Shown: positions 1-14,172, counted from the first letter of the stretch. The stretch: DNA of 64,000 nt from Istiophorus platypterus (GCA_016859345.1 CM029116.1:8120143-8184142); one strand, 5' to 3'. A program made the numbers and translations. Notes: generated by a model from the letters alone, not told the origin.

Positions 1-2188
1 TCTCCTCATCCCGGCCCCCACACATCTCCTTATAAATCATGGAGGCAGGCGGAGGACAATCCCGAGGTCCTGCTGCATACCTTACTCATGGTACCAGATG
101 GGAAGAATTTCAGCTGTGGGTCCATGCAGGCTCCAAATGTGTACTTGAACTGTAAACTCTTTTGGTGCGATGAGATGGCAAGATCTGTTGTCAGCTGGGG
201 TCAGGCAAACCCTTCTTTCAACTTCACTCAGGTTAGTCCAGGAGATCAACTCTTCTAAACATATCTTAAAGTTAAATTAAGCCACAGGCACAGGGAGAAA
301 TGTGAATGCAGGATGCTATTAACACACAAGACTCTCTCTATCCTTTGAATTAGGTGACTCCTGTTGCCTTAACAACTAAGCTATTGCAGCGAATGAAGAA
401 TAATATGATGGTAATCGAGGTGTGGCAGAAAACAGGAAGCTCGGGGCAGGATCGACTCCTGGGCCTTGTTAAATTACCTCTTCACCAGTTCTACATGTCA
501 TTTAGGTAAGAGAGGGAAAGACAACGCATTTTCAGTTTAAAAAAAAAAGTATTTTTTGTGCAAAAATACAGAAGATTCACTGATTTTCTGACTTCTCATA
601 TTTAAAAATTTGTTGGTTTCCTTTGTCCTTTACGATATTGATATTGAATGTTACAACAGATTGTAATTTTTTCACCAGTTTTCGACATTATATATATGAC
701 ATGATCACACAAAAAAATAACAAGCAGATTAATTGATGAAGATAATTACTTTTAGCTGCAGCCCATGAATTACAAATAGAAAGGTGATATCTGGACTAAA
801 ATACACTTGTCATAGTGAGGCTGTATGTAAAAACAGTAACCGTTCTCTCGCTCTTTTTTTTTTTTTTAATCTCCTCTCCAGGGATCCAAAGATCGCCCAG
901 CTCCTTCTCCAGGCGCAGTACCCTGTTTTAGGGGTGGACTGCTACATGCCAGTCATTGATGTGTTCTCAGGAAGTTGTAAGGGAAACCTTAGGGTTGTTT
1001 TGGCTATGGGGGGATCAGAGCAGATAGTTGCCCTCCAGCGTTCAAGGGATGAGGAATGTGACTATTTCTCTCATCTTGTGAAACCAGTTCATCTGCTTGA
1101 TCACCAGCGATATTCACCAACAAAGGTTAGTGTTGTTTTTTTTTTGCTAAATAATGCTTGCAGTTTTTCTTTTGTGTTCTGCGCATAATTGCAGGTTGAT
1201 GGTTTTAGAAAAGTGTCTGGAGGATTCTGGCACAAAGTGTTTAATGAGATACAATAAAGTGCTAAAACTGTAGAGGCTTAAATTGCACATTGACATGAGT
1301 AAATGTACATGTGCTGAATGTGTGGGAAAATGTGTCAACCAAACAATGACGCGCCTTTAAACCGGTGTATGTCATCTTTCTTTCCCCAGTGAGTGGGCAA
1401 GGAGAAAAACACATGTTAACTGTGCTGATAAAATGATAAATAATATACGAAGTCCCTTTCACCTCCATTAAAACTTGTGTTTCTCCATCAGGTGATGTCA
1501 GCACAAAGGGAAACTATGAGAGAGCATCTGTTTGTGATTAGAGTGGAGAGGGTAAATGGCCTGACACCTCTTCAGGCCACAGTGTGGGGTGAGGCTGACT
1601 GCTATGTCCAGTACAGTTTCCCCTGTCAGGACAATGACCCTGCAACAGTGGACCAAAACCTCATAGAGAGTAGTAAGGCCATTTTGGTTTATAAAATTAA
1701 AAAAAGTCTTTTTTTTTTTTTTTAAATCCTTCTGTCTCCTCTGCATTACTCTAACCTTTATCTCGTCTCCAACAGGTGTGAACCTGAAGCCGTTCCGTAC
1801 CACCACCACCCTCTGTTTGCCTGACCCGACGTTTGGCCACACTGAGACTCATGTGCTTCTGGCTCCTGAAGAAGTTCCTGTCCAGAGGTTGCTGCTCAGC
1901 TCTCTTTCAACTCACGGCCTCAGCAGTGGTGGAGGCATCCAGTTTGAAGTGTGGTGCAGGTTTGTGGTTGTTACTTTCTTAGCCATGTCAATAAAATTTG
2001 AACCTTACATACTGTATCTCACAGCTAAAATGTTTAATATAACTGACATTTATTTGAAAATTTGACTTCCTGTGGCACAATTCCTGAGGTGAATAGTGCT
2101 TCATTATGCCTCCGCATCAAAGTGTACAAATACACTGTAGCTGATGTTTAACCCCTCAATTTATTTATTTATTTACCCCCCCCCCCCC

Positions 2189-2233
<45 letters not shown>

Positions 2234-5200
2234 GAACACACACAAGGTCTAAACACATTTTATTTAAACATCAACAGGTTTACAGGTAATGACATATTTG
2301 ACAGATGAACAAGTTAATGACAATACAAGACAGGAATGTGCACAATACACTGACAACGGGGCATCTACTGTCCCCAGGCCAAACCACAGAGCCCCGCTTT
2401 TATGATTCGCAAGCAGTGAAGTCCTAAGTTAGTTGAAAAATGACACCAAACTTTATAAAACTGAAAAAGTCCTTTCAAATAGAAGCTGAGAGCTTCAGGA
2501 GGTATGGACTCAAACACACTTATTTATTCACATTGTAAAGCTAGGGGGTTCTTCCGACACCGGCTTTAACAAAATACATCTCAGAGCAAAGAGGAGGAGG
2601 ATTTTCAGGAGTTTGAATTATTTGGAGGAATACTTGGGGGTTATCTATACCAAGAATGTATGATGAAGGAGAAATGTTCACTGAAAAATAAGTTTGAAGG
2701 TATATTTTCAACTTTTCTTGTAGCCACATTGGGTATAAGGAGTTTCCTTGGGCTGCTTTGTTATTTATTTTATTTATTTATTTGCTTTTTAAAATTTTAA
2801 ATTAAAAAAAAAACCACAACACATCTATGGCATTACTATTTGAAGTTATCAGTGATAAATATTTTGACTATAAATAGCTTATGATTCTTAGATTTTTGGT
2901 TTAATATATGCTTGTTTTATTTGAAAGAATACTATATCTTTGCAGATATTACTATCCAAATGTCAGAGATCAGCTTGTGGCTAAAGGACTGCTTCCACTG
3001 TCCAAGCTGTGTGCTATGGTCACCATGCAGAGACAGCATCCTAATGAGGCCCAAATGTTCTCCCTGCCCCTGATTCCCAGGACAGATAGTCCCACAGGGC
3101 ATCAGCCCCAGCCCTCAGGTATACAGACATACAGAGCAATGGCGTTATTATGTGTATGCACACATATGCAGCATCTTTAATGTTGTGAATGGTCTGTTTT
3201 GTTTCTCAGGCCTGCTAGATGTGTGCATTCGGTACAAGCACCGGCCGATGAGACCTGAAGGACAGACTGGTAGAGGAGCTGCGTCTCGCATTGTCACACT
3301 TGTGGTTCAAGTGCACAGAGCATCAGGTCTGCAGGCAGCCGCAAGGTACATCACTCTCAAAGTGTTTATTTATTTATCTATTTACGTGTTTTTTAAAATG
3401 GAATCTGGTTAACACTGTTATCAGGTATTAAATTTTTTTCTCGAAAGATGTTTGCATGGGTAAATGTGTGATGGTTCCTAGTAGTGAGATGACAAATCAG
3501 GAGGTTTTGGGTTTAGATGCATATCTTGGTGTGTAACGGGAGGGGGAGGGTGTTAAAGCAGCAGAGATATCACAATTTTCCGCATCAAAATGAAAGTATT
3601 TGCATCTTCTGTTGCAGGGTATTATCAGAACAGGAGGAAAGGTTCAGCTATTTTGCCAGTGTGGGGGTGAACACATACGTCACGGTCCAGCTCTCCTTCT
3701 TGCCCGAGAGCGAGAGGAGGTGTACCCGTATCGCTGCCAGGACCTTCAGCCCCGAGTTTGACCATCACATAGAGGTCTCCTGTGATCTGCTTGTGCAGCA
3801 GAGCAGTGGAGAAACCTGCAGCCTGGCTGAGCTGTTGGAAGACGCTTCTGCTGTCTTTACTGTTTGGAACAGAGACAGTCGCAAAGGTCTGAACTTGTTA
3901 TGCCTTATTCAGGGCTATTACAGATAAATGAAAATAGTAACATTTAACATCAGTCATCAACAAATTTAAATATGGCAAATTTGCATTGGTAGAGGTAATG
4001 TGAATAGTTTTCTTAGTCTTCTGTGATAGTAAATGCAAATATCATTGGGTCTGGGTTCATGTCAACCAAAAGATCCATTGATTAATCTTAAAAGAATAAG
4101 ATAATCAGCAGATTAAGCAAGAATGAAATTAATTGTTTGATGCTGTTCCACTTTCTAAATAACTCACTACATACATCTGTAATATACAGGTTATATTTAA
4201 ATGGATATCAGTCTACATAGTTTTTATGTAACAGAGCTGTTACAACGATGGTGAACAAGTATTACCTCTGGTTTTTGGCATCATAATATCACATCGTTTC
4301 ACAATGTATTTTTGAATTTCTTCAGAAGATTTTAATTTTTATTGAAGCAGTGCTTTTGAAGTTTTTACTTTCATTATGGTATCTATCTGTACTACTCATA
4401 TTTCCTTGGATTTTGTGCTATTTGTTGCTGCAGTTAATGTTTCCAAGCCTAAAGATGTGATGTTGGGCACAGTGAAAATACCGCTGGCTGATCTCATCCA
4501 TAAAAGAACAGGTATGTTGCAGTCTTAGATACTGATGGATACAGTTGATTTTCTGATAAATATGGTTGTTGGTTTTTTTTCTTTTCTAAACTTAAGGTAT
4601 TTCTGGCTGGTTTGGAGTGTATATACCTCAGGGAACAAGTTCTTCCCAGCACCAGCACGTCTTGGTCGGGGGTCTGGAGATCTCCATCAGCTTTGCCCAC
4701 CACTCAGACAGAGAGAGAGTCGTTAAAGCTGCTCAGGGTTTGGGCTGGGTAATGGGCCAGAGCGACTATTATATGCAGGATGATGAAGAAAACTGGGAGG
4801 GAAGCTTTCAGAAACTCACTCTGACTTTTTCTATGCCGAGAGTATGGATACCGGTCCGCTGTTTGCTTCTGCCGGGCCACGATGAACTTCAGCGCTCCAC
4901 CTATTGCTACTTCAGGTACAAGTTTTACGACCGAGAGGCCCTCTGCTCTCAGATGAAACACCCATCTGTTGTAGAGGGTGGGGAGGACAGCCAGGCCACA
5001 GTGAGTTTTGAAGGAAGTAGAACTGTGGAGCTGAGGAGGACTCAACCTTTAATGTGGTATCTACGAGAGGAGAGGCTGGAGGTGCAGGTGTGGGTTGCCT
5101 TCAAGAAGGACAAAACCAGAAGACCCACTGACACAGACCGGCTGGTTGGCTCAGCATTTGTTGACATGTCCTCTCTTGCAAAGACGCCCAAGCAGAAGCT

Positions 5201-8200
5201 AACTCTCAGTGGTAAGAAATGATCGCTTGTGTTATAATTTTAACTGATTTACCAGATGGTGAATGCTTTAGTAAAATTATGGCTCTTTTTCTGTGTGTAA
5301 TCACGGTTTTGTGGTTTCATAGGCGTGTACCCGCTGTTCAGGCGCTCTGCAGCAGATCTTCAAGGGGCAGCTCTCAGGGTGCACATCACCCTGACAGCAG
5401 GCTCCGTCCCCAGAGAGGCATCTGTTGGAGCAGACAACCTGCTGGACTCTGACAGCCAAGGGGAGCTCTTCTCAGAAGAGGTGGAAACAGCAGATCAACC
5501 CCCTTCGCCCACGACACCCAAAAAATGTACACAAAGCAGAATCAGGAATAAATCCTCCAGACCCCCTCCAGACATCACATCCGTGCAGCATTCAGAGATA
5601 GGCATGGATGAATCTTTCCCTGTCACGGTCGCAGTGGACCAGGCTATGCACCTGAATCTGAAAGGTGAGCCTGTGACCCAAGATTTTTTTTTTTTTCCTT
5701 CCTCTTTCTCATTTTAATAAAGTACAACCTATCCCCTCTCTGGCAGGCTGTCCTCTAGCACAACGCAGTGAAGGGACACCATGCTGCTGTGTTTCATACG
5801 TCACAGCCGACTCTGCTGAACCAGTGTGCACAGCTGTCGTCGCCAACACTGACTGCCCGGTGTGGGACCATCAACATGAGTGCAGGTCGAGTTATATAAC
5901 ACGGATTCATTTAAATTTTTTGAAGATGATGTAAAGTATACTAATAAAATATCAGTCTGATTTTGTTTTATTTTGAAATTTCCAGGCTTTCAAAGGATCT
6001 ACTTGTTGATCCACAGCAATCTCTCGTGTTCAAAGTCTGGCACAAACGAGGTACAGGAGGCAGTTTCAATTTATGACTTGCATTACGGTGACCTGCTTGA
6101 TACATTTATTCACTATTTGGTTGTTTGCTTATATAGAAATGGAGAGGGTGCTTGGATTTGCCTCTGTGGACCTGTCCCCTTTACTCTGTGGGTTCCCCTC
6201 AGTGTGTGGTTGGTACAACATAACAGACTTCAGTGGTCAGTGTCACGGGCAGCTCAAAGTGTCCGTCACGCCGCTAAAGGGCGTCCAAGACCTCCGAGGA
6301 CAGAGAAAAACCGTGAACGAAGAAGCTGCCAAAAACTCATCGGTTAGAGAAATCATTTGTACCTACAGAATAGTTTTCAGAAAAATACAAATTATCACAA
6401 GAAAAGTGTCTAATTATCAAAGATTGATTGATAATGATGAATGTGTTTGATGAACAGACGATATTTCAGACCCTTCCTCTCAGCTATCATACCACAGCCA
6501 CCTATAGTAGCTTCCCCTCACACATCAGCCGCTACCCCGAGCAGAAGATTCTGTCACCTGACCACACGGAAACGCTGTTCTCTGAAAGGTTTGTGAAGCA
6601 CGCTTTCTAATCCAACCGTTCTATTAAAATGTATCCACACATGGCGCCCACCACTGCATTTATTTGTCAATTGTTCAGGAACAAGGAGAGTGACCGTCAT
6701 TTTGAGCACATGGACAACGTACGGCTTTACCATCAGAGTCTGCAGGAACAAACAGCAGCTCACTCCGTCTGCAGCAGCAGTGCAAGTGACATCAATCCCT
6801 CCAGCTCTTTACTGTTTTCAGCACTCAGGTATCAGTCCTCAGACAGACAGACCGACATCAGTGCTTTGTAGATTATTTCCCTTTTTTTTTTTTTCTTTTT
6901 TTTTTTTTGCATTTGAGCTTTGATAAGTACTATTTGTTTTCACAGGAAAAAACTTAGCGAGCTTGACAACATCCAGAGATATTTCAGTCGTAAACTTTCT
7001 ACTCCCACGTTCCCGTCTGTGGCTGAGCAGGAGTCCCACATCGAACACAGGGAACAGAGGGAGTCGGAGACAGACACGGGCCAGCTTCTTCTCAAGTCTA
7101 GGCAGTTGGTTGGAGAAGTCCACAATATCATTGGCGGTGAGCTGCTCGCCCCTGCACAAGGGTGATCAATTAATGGGTCTGAAATTACCAGCCAACAAGT
7201 GTCAAATGAGGCGACATTTTTCCATCAGCACCAGTACAGGATTTAAAATTTGCTCGGTGGATGGTACATTTCTTTTAAAAATGGGCATTAATCGTTTACA
7301 ATTTAAAGATCATTCTTGGCAGGTGACCTTGTTCTAGTTTACCCAGCCTTGGCAGTAAACCCAGAGTGCACTGTTGACAGTCTACAGTGTAGCTTGCACA
7401 CTGCTACCATAAAAGGAGGCACGAGTGACTGCTTCGGTCCTCTGAAGAAGGACATGGGATGCTAAAATGTCAATGTGACAAAGAATGACAAAGATTAGCA
7501 TCAAGTTCTCACATTTGAAAAGCTGAGAACAGTATCTCCTTGAATTCTTTGCTATAAAAATAATGAAAACGATTAGTTGCTTATCAGACTAGGTGATTCA
7601 ATTCCTGTCAATTGACTCATTGGTTAGTCAACTATTTGTTGAAGCTGTACGGTGCTTGTTAGGTCATTGGACACAGAAAAAAACTGGTACGTAATAACCA
7701 CACTTTTAAGCTCTGTATAAAACACCACTATCAAGTTGTGGATTTGACCTGAACTTAGATCAGGCAAAATAATTTTCAGAATGTATAACTTTGAATGCTG
7801 GAATAAAAAACACTTAATGAAAACTGACAAGGCAAAGATGGTATCATTTAAAAAACCCCATAAAAAAACAGAATCCTGATCTTGTCAAGAGGGGTGTTAC
7901 TAAAATCGTCACTTTCCTCTTCACGCAGGTCTACGAGGACACCACCTGGAAAAGATTCCCTCCAACCCCGAGAGCAGCTTGACAACTTCCCCTGGTGGAG
8001 ACAACAACTATCAAACAATCCCTGAGAGTATCACCAGTCCACGCAGAGCTTCACATTCTTCCCAAGAAGATGTGTGTCCTCTGCAGTCGCCTCTTCCAAA
8101 GATGTCAGAAGACAACACAGACTCTGCGGCTGAGGAAGAAGTCAATGTGTCTCAGGACGAAAATGAAGAGAGAACAGACGAAGATGAAGATGGAACAGAC

Positions 8201-11200
8201 TGCAGACGAGACGAGGGAGCTAGCGATGACGAAGGGGAGGACGAAGATTACGAGGAGGTTGTGGTGAAGCCGAGGCATCTGAACGAGGTGACCTCTTTAA
8301 CGGACAAAACCAGTCCTTGGACCAGCATCTTGTCAGACCCGGACATGGTTTCTTTGGAGAGCCTGGAGGCACCAGAGGAGCCAGACCTGAGCCAAGGCGA
8401 GGACAATAAAAGGCAGATAACAAATCTAGAAACCTGTGACTCCAGCAGGAAACACAAATGTACGAGACAAGAGGAAAGTGACAGTTTTAACGGATCAGCA
8501 GGAGACAATTCAGACCCAGAAAGAAATGAGAAAAGGACACTAAAAGGTTTTGAGGAGGAAGAAGCAAAAGGGTACCACAGCACCAACAAGCGGTCAGGTG
8601 ACACAAGTCCATCACCCAGCGTACGGCACACCAGAGATACCCCTGGTCCTTCCCTGGACGGTCAACATTCACAGCTCCAACCGTATCCTTGATATTAGTA
8701 TATGAAGGTGTGTTTCTGCCTGTCACATTAGTTTGGCCATTTAAATTGGTTTTTTTGAAAGCCAGGTCAGATCAAAGATTCATGACAGATGTAGTTCTGT
8801 GTCTAAATTATCCTTAGAATCACAATCATGGGTTCAAGATGCCTCTTGAGGTCATCTAACATGGAGTTTTTTGGTGCTTTTGAAATGCTTTTTGTTCACC
8901 TCATTTATATCAATCAGTGTTTGCTGTGACCACCCTCTGCCTTTAAAACAGCACCAGAACCTGCCAAATTTCTTCCGTGGATCTCATCTGTCTCCGTGTC
9001 TTCCATCTCTTCATGTGACCCCAGACTGAGCCCATGATGTTGAGATCCGGGTCTGCGGGGGCCAGACCCTCTTTTGCAGGACTCTTTGTTAGTCTCGTCA
9101 CTGGTGATAGCTCTTTATTATTCTGGCTGAATGTTGGGGGGTCATTGTCTCATGCTGCAGAATGAATTTGGAACTGATGAGATGCCCCCCCAGTGTTACT
9201 GTATAATAGATAAGAATTTAAACGTTGGAACATTTAAAGTGCCTAAAACTTGCAGAGCAATGTAGCTTGAAACTTGGAAGTGTAACTGTTCAGACAGAGC
9301 ATGAGGCCAATTTGAGATGCAGCACGATAGCAGGTAAACACACAGTTCATTTACAGCTAACATCTGTAGAGTCGATACACAGGACATTTTTGATTGCACG
9401 AACAGCCCAGCGGTCGTATTTGCATGAAAAAGGCTATTGCTGATTGAAGAGGGACACTGCAGAGGTCCATGAAAATTGTAAAAGTTGCTTCCCCTTGTAG
9501 GCGAGTTATAAAATTCCTTTTATGGTATTCACTAGTTTCTTCTCATGAATCTTTGATCTTAACAGGCCTGTATAGTACCATCATACTTTCTGTGTGTATG
9601 GGCTCTTTCTATTTTATTTTTTTAACTTTTAACATTAAGCTCGGTCCCTGTGGAAGTTCCTAATTTCTTCCTCCCCTCTCACCATCTGGAGGTGTCTATG
9701 AGAGCCATAAAATTAGCTCCTTCCTTCTCCCAGTCATCCAGTGACCCAGTGAGTATTTGTCACCAACTATTACTAATGGCATTTGCGCACCCCCCCCCCC
9801 CCCGTTTCACTTTTCCCTCCTCTTTCACTGGATATGTGAGTGTCTTGATATTAATTACAGCTTTTGAATTTATTGCATCCCTGTTCAAAGAACTTATCAC
9901 TTATACTAATTTCTCAAAGAATTTTCGAAAAATTTGTAGTTCGTTAAAGTTTTACTCAAGTGCCATGCAAAGTCATTGTGTTATTAATAGGTCATGCTTC
10001 ACATGATGCAAGCTGATCTCAGGCCAGTCAAGAGTAGTGACACTGTGTCCCAGCTTAAGTTCACTGTAATTTAACTCTCATTTGTGCAGCATTAACAGAT
10101 TGAGGTCCACCTAGTGTTATTTAATACAAAACAAATATTTCAAATAGAAGCTGTACATACAGCTTTACCCTCGAAATGTCCAGACGGAATTTTGTCTAAG
10201 TTTTAAAAAGAAAAAGGTGCATCCCAGTGCTTCAGAAAATAAAAGATAGAAATATTAGTTATATTCAAGTTAACTTCAGGGGATCAGATCAAAACCTGCC
10301 AACTTCCTGACCACTGGTTCACTAGAAAAATGAATTATGATTCCTACAGGATCCCGACGAAAGAGTTTACAATAATGTGAGAAATAATACAGAGTTGTGG
10401 ATATTTTAATAGATTAGTTGAATCGTTTTGCTGTTTCAGACTTTCCATGTGTCCACTCTGGTTTTAAAACGGAGCTTGTAACAAGTGAAGGGAGAATTGA
10501 TGACGGATGCATAATGAAAATTACAGCTGCTTTTTAAGCAAGTTTCTTTCACTCCTGACAGTATCAATACTTTTACACACTTATTCCATCACTGCCGCTC
10601 AGAATAACATGAGGCAACTTTGTGATGACATTTGGAAATTAAATTGATTGCATCTTTTGTCTTTTATAAGAAAATAATCCACTCTGTTAAATATTCCCCA
10701 TGATTACAAATGCAGCATTTCAGTCAGATATAAATCATCAGGGATTAACTTATTTTCTTCTTCCCGCCTGTTTGGCAGCAGAAACAGACTGATATTAATT
10801 TGAACTCTTTTATGTGCATCACATTTTATGTGCTTACAGACAAAAAAGCTGAACTACTGAACACAAACAAAAACATGTTTTTTATGCTGATCTATGAAAC
10901 CAAAATACAATATCTACATATTCAGTCAAAACTTAAGACCAGACTCTGACAAGTTGACATCTACTTTGCCATATAAAATGTTTTCATGCCATGGAAATCT
11001 ATAATTTCCAAGAAGATACAAGCTAAAAAAAACACGCCTAAAGCAACACATCCAGTTAAACCAGCAAGGGATATCCATAGGTAGCCTTGGCTAACTATCA
11101 TCAATCATTTAAATGCAAAAGAAAAATTACATCATCTTCTTCATTTATTCAGGCTCTTTGCAGTGTTGATGGAGCAACACATTCTTTTCACTTCTCCACT

Positions 11201-12352
11201 TTTTTGTCAACAGAAGTTGACAAAGCAGTCTGAGCAATCTTTAGATCAGAACGATAATGTGTGTGTTCCCATCTGTCACCTTCAGTTCTGTGATATTACC
11301 AAAGGTCTCAGGTTGCTGTTTTCATCGCAAGAACAGAAAAATCCCCTTTGCCCTGAGTACTAACAAAACCTCGACCGTCAGTCGTGGCTCAGGCATCTGT
11401 GCCGATCACGTCACATCTACTCAGAGTAATCATATGTCAGATCATTTATTTATTGTAATCCCAGATCATATAGTAATCTGCCTGATTATTTTCTGGATGA
11501 ATTATCCATTCATAAAAATGTTTACTTTTTTTTTTACAGTTTCTTTCATGTATGAAAAAGAAAAGCAGCAAAGCCCTCTCATTTGAGAGGCCGAAACCTG
11601 AGGATGTTTGTAGATTTTGGACGAAAATGCGGTTGATCGTTGCCCTGGTTGCAGAATGTAAACTGCTTTGTTATCGTCCACACTGCTGCAAAGTTTTAAA
11701 AAAACAAAACCCAGTAACATATGCATGCAGCCTTTCCATTATGTCCGTCAGTCAGTTCAGCTGGGTAACTCCCAGTCAGTTGTAGAGACCGACCCACTGT
11801 TTCAAGGAAGGTGTGGAGATAAGAGACACAAGTATAGGTGGTGTAGTTTGGGGGGGGGGGTGATAGTGATCTGAAGACTTTACACCATTTACTACAGCCG
11901 GATACGCCTGACAAGCCCTTTTTTTTTTCTCTCTCTACCCACCAACATGAACGTTACACAAAGAAAGTTTTGTGTGAGCATGTTTTGAGTGGTGACTCAT
12001 TCATCTCCACGATACATTATTATTTGAACAACTGGTGTGGTAGTTAATTTTGAGTCACGCCTTATGTAAGTGCGTTACCTTAGTGTACCGTTATTCATTT
12101 ATTTATTGTAATCCCTGTATGTTAAGAACAAGATAGAGTATTATTCTTAGGCTCATGGTTTTTGTTGCTGCAGCTCCTTTTCTGCGGTTTTATTTTTTGT
12201 TTTTATCCTCCCAGGGTCCAGTCCCTCCAGTTCAGAGCTTTCCTCATCGCACTGGTCCTCGGAAGCGCCCCAACATGTCCCCGTCATCCATGAAGAAAGA
12301 GACCGAGAGAATAGCAAAAATATTTGCAGCTCACTCGGGTGACAAACTTTAG
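1..12352 (+). CDS. c2cd3: C2 domain-containing protein 3 (centriole elongation regulator), 3' part
   Basis: C2CD3 is a centriolar protein needed for centriole elongation, distal appendage assembly, primary cilium formation and Hedgehog signalling. The gene enters from the left edge in frame 1. Twenty exons join without a phase break: 1-231, 354-505, 882-1125, 1492-1672, 1776-1959, 2946-3118, 3210-3345, 3618-3886, 4434-4511, 4597-5211, 5323-5664, 5747-5885, 5986-6050, 6137-6342, 6458-6588, 6679-6828, 6946-7136, 7929-8682, 9640-9748 and 12215-12352 (TAG). They encode 1,495 C-terminal residues; human C2CD3 is about 2,350. Five C2-like beta-sandwich regions can be made out in this part, at roughly 35-190, 215-380, 405-560, 590-790 and 845-985. 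An acidic, low-complexity stretch follows at about 1229-1275. The motif PNFFLP in exon 9640-9748 and the basic last exon ending in ETERIAKIF fit the family C-terminus as I remember it. The N-terminal part lies outside the window. The penultimate intron (2.5 kb) is far longer than the others. Confidence 0.94.
2176..2244. repeat. Compound poly-C / (TA)n / (CA)n microsatellite in c2cd3 intron
   Basis: A C run of about 14 bases is followed by roughly 16 TA units and then a short imperfect CA tract. It lies in the c2cd3 intron between exons 1776-1959 and 2946-3118. The rest of that intron holds nothing I recognise. Confidence 0.9.
7350..7660. repeat. Degenerate interspersed repeat in c2cd3 intron
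   Basis: AT-rich sequence around 7570-7640 shows the ATTGACTCATTGGTTAGTCAAC-like motif of a fish repeat family that also appears at 15095-15370, 18400-18640, 40965-41200 and 48985-49150. It lies in the 0.8-kb intron between exons 6946-7136 and 7929-8682. The boundaries are approximate, and the assignment rests on motif resemblance only. Confidence 0.4.
9749..12214 (+). other. Last c2cd3 intron, no exon recognised
   Basis: This 2.5-kb intron is flanked by a GTGAGT donor at 9749 and a CCCAG acceptor at 12210-12214, both in phase 0. It holds AT-rich sequence, possible degenerate interspersed repeats (about 10370-10720) and a G10 run near 11851. An open stretch after a CAACAG acceptor-like site at about 11213 was examined. 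It does not resemble C2CD3 and has no good donor. Confidence 0.7.
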
Positions 12353-12462
12353 AATGTGGTGGTTTTGTCTGCCCAACATTTCTGATCATACTTTTTTCTG
12401 CTTAGTGGTTTCAGACTGTGAAAAGATCATGTAAATTAAATGTAATATCTTGTATTTTTATA

Positions 12463-12468
12463 AATAAA
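12463..12468 (+). promoter_or_regulatory. Polyadenylation signal of c2cd3
   Basis: A canonical AATAAA lies 111 bases after the c2cd3 stop codon and is followed by a T-rich stretch and GTGTTTT, as expected of a cleavage region. Confidence 0.75.
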
Positions 12469-12499
12469 TATTTACTTTTTTGTGTTTTACCCACCTGAC

Positions 12500-14172
12500 A
12501 CCTTTGAGTATTTTGCTCATGCAGTGCATTTTTGTTTGCTTGTTTTCCCTTTTTGTTGTTGTAGTTGTGGTTGACTCTAGAAACCATTTCTTAGAACCCG
12601 CCTTAGGTTTCGTCATATCCTGACCGTCTGAACCTGTGCTCCATGCACCCGTTGGAAGGTCGAATAGCTCAGAAATACATGACACTAAGTCATGTCAAAC
12701 ACTATCTACATGCTTAAATATTTACATATAAGGAGTTTTCACTGTCTTGTGCTGCTGTTCTGGCAGTTAGTTTCAGATATGTGCAAAAGATAAGACACAA
12801 ACCAGTTGTCCAACATCAGTGCAGTGCTGTAACCAGGCACTACGATGTTGGGCGTGCATGGATGCATTACTGGGAGCCCAGGGGCCTGTGGTTCAAGGGG
12901 CCCACGGACCTGATCCTCTGCTTGACTCAGCTCTCAACATTTCTTGTTGGAAAATCAATCGGATGAATACAAAGAGACACAAAGCGGACCGAGATAGAGG
13001 CAGAAAGGTCTACAAAGATGTACAAATGTGAGTACAAAGGGGGGGAAACTGCTTTCAGAGACACAACAATCACGAAGTGGCACAAAACGAGTGAAAATAG
13101 ACGCGTTACAACCAAGTTATAAGTGTTTATCTGTTGCAGTTGCATTGCTGAAATATACAACATTGCATGTTAATATTATTGATATGTGTTTCCGGTCATT
13201 TTAAGCTGTGAACGAAGCTCTGCATAGCTGGGGGGGGGCGACACACCCGTAGTGGTGATCAGCTGTGTTCTCTGCTTTATCTTTCCACAGCACCGAGGAG
13301 TCACCCGAGTCAGGAGCCCTCCGGCCCCGCAGATAAGGACTTACGAAAATAAAAAAATACTAAAGGTGGAGTCCAGCGACTGGGTGACGTGCCTCTACCG
13401 TGTGCGTAGATCCACACACCTGTGCTCGTGACTCGGGGTTTCTACAGTCCTCGAGCCCGAGCCGTCAGAGGTGAGGTCCGCGTGGCCGGTGCAGGTGAAG
13501 GTGCAGGTGAAGGTGACGCCGGCGGCCGGTGACCCGCGAGCATCTCCGCGGAGCCGCTGTGGATCGTCGCGGGAAGGCGCAGCGGCGACAGCTCCGGGTA
13601 AAAACAAAACAAATAACAACAACAACAAACAAACAAGGGGAAAAAAGAGCCCAACACTGCAGAGGAGACTGGTGTAAGCGGCGATGCATTCAGGTGTCGG
13701 CGTCGCTGTGCGGTTACTTGAGGAAGCCGACTGGTGTTTTTGAGTGTGTGTTTGTTTGAGTGTGTGTTTGTTTGAGTGTGTGTGTGTGTGTGTGTGTGTC
13801 TTGGCATTTTACCATTTTATAAAGTGACAGTCTGGTGCTTTTGTTCGTCTGACAGATAAAGAAGAGGAGACACTGATCACTACCTGAAACCTGACGTTTG
13901 GCTGCGCCCCCTCCTCCCTCCCTCCCCGGATCTGGTCCCCGGATCTGGTCCCCGGGGCCTGAAGTCAGAACAGGACGTATGACTCGGTCATGTATCTTTT
14001 CTACCTGGCGGGATATGGAGCATTAATGCGGACAGAAGCTGCTTTGTCTCTTTCTAAATCAATGGGCTCGCTTCCCTGGGTTTGTTTTTTTTTGTTTGTT
14101 TGTTTGTTTTTGTTTTTGTTTGTTTTGTTTTGGGTTTTTTTGGGGGGGGGCGTCTGAGCTGAGTAACTGATC
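12500..14172 (+). other. c2cd3-ucp3 intergenic region and ucp3 5' region
   Basis: The first part holds a repeat-like patch rich in GGGGCC/GGCCCC (about 12865-12925). From about 13260 the sequence becomes GC-rich with many CpGs (13440-13590), which would suit the ucp3 promoter and non-coding first exons. The transcription start cannot be fixed. Just upstream of the ucp3 ATG there is a TTTG-rich tract (14080-14140) followed by TCTGAG, which could be the pyrimidine tract and acceptor of a 5' UTR intron. Confidence 0.5.
13740..13799. repeat. (TG)n microsatellite upstream of ucp3
   Basis: Interrupted GTTTGAGTGTG units grade into an uninterrupted TG run of about 12 units ending at 13799. It lies about 0.4 kb upstream of the ucp3 start codon. 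Confidence 0.9.

Noticed and set aside
11163..11363. Possible extra c2cd3 exon after a CAACAG acceptor
   Set aside because: The translation has no resemblance to C2CD3, there is no good donor, and exons 9640-9748 and 12215-12352 already join in phase 0.
13990..14158. Upstream ORF in the ucp3 5' region, like the known one in mammalian UCP2 leaders
   Set aside because: Its second half is a TTTG/TTTTTG tract that looks like the pyrimidine tract of a 5' UTR intron ending near 14158, so it may not be in the mRNA.
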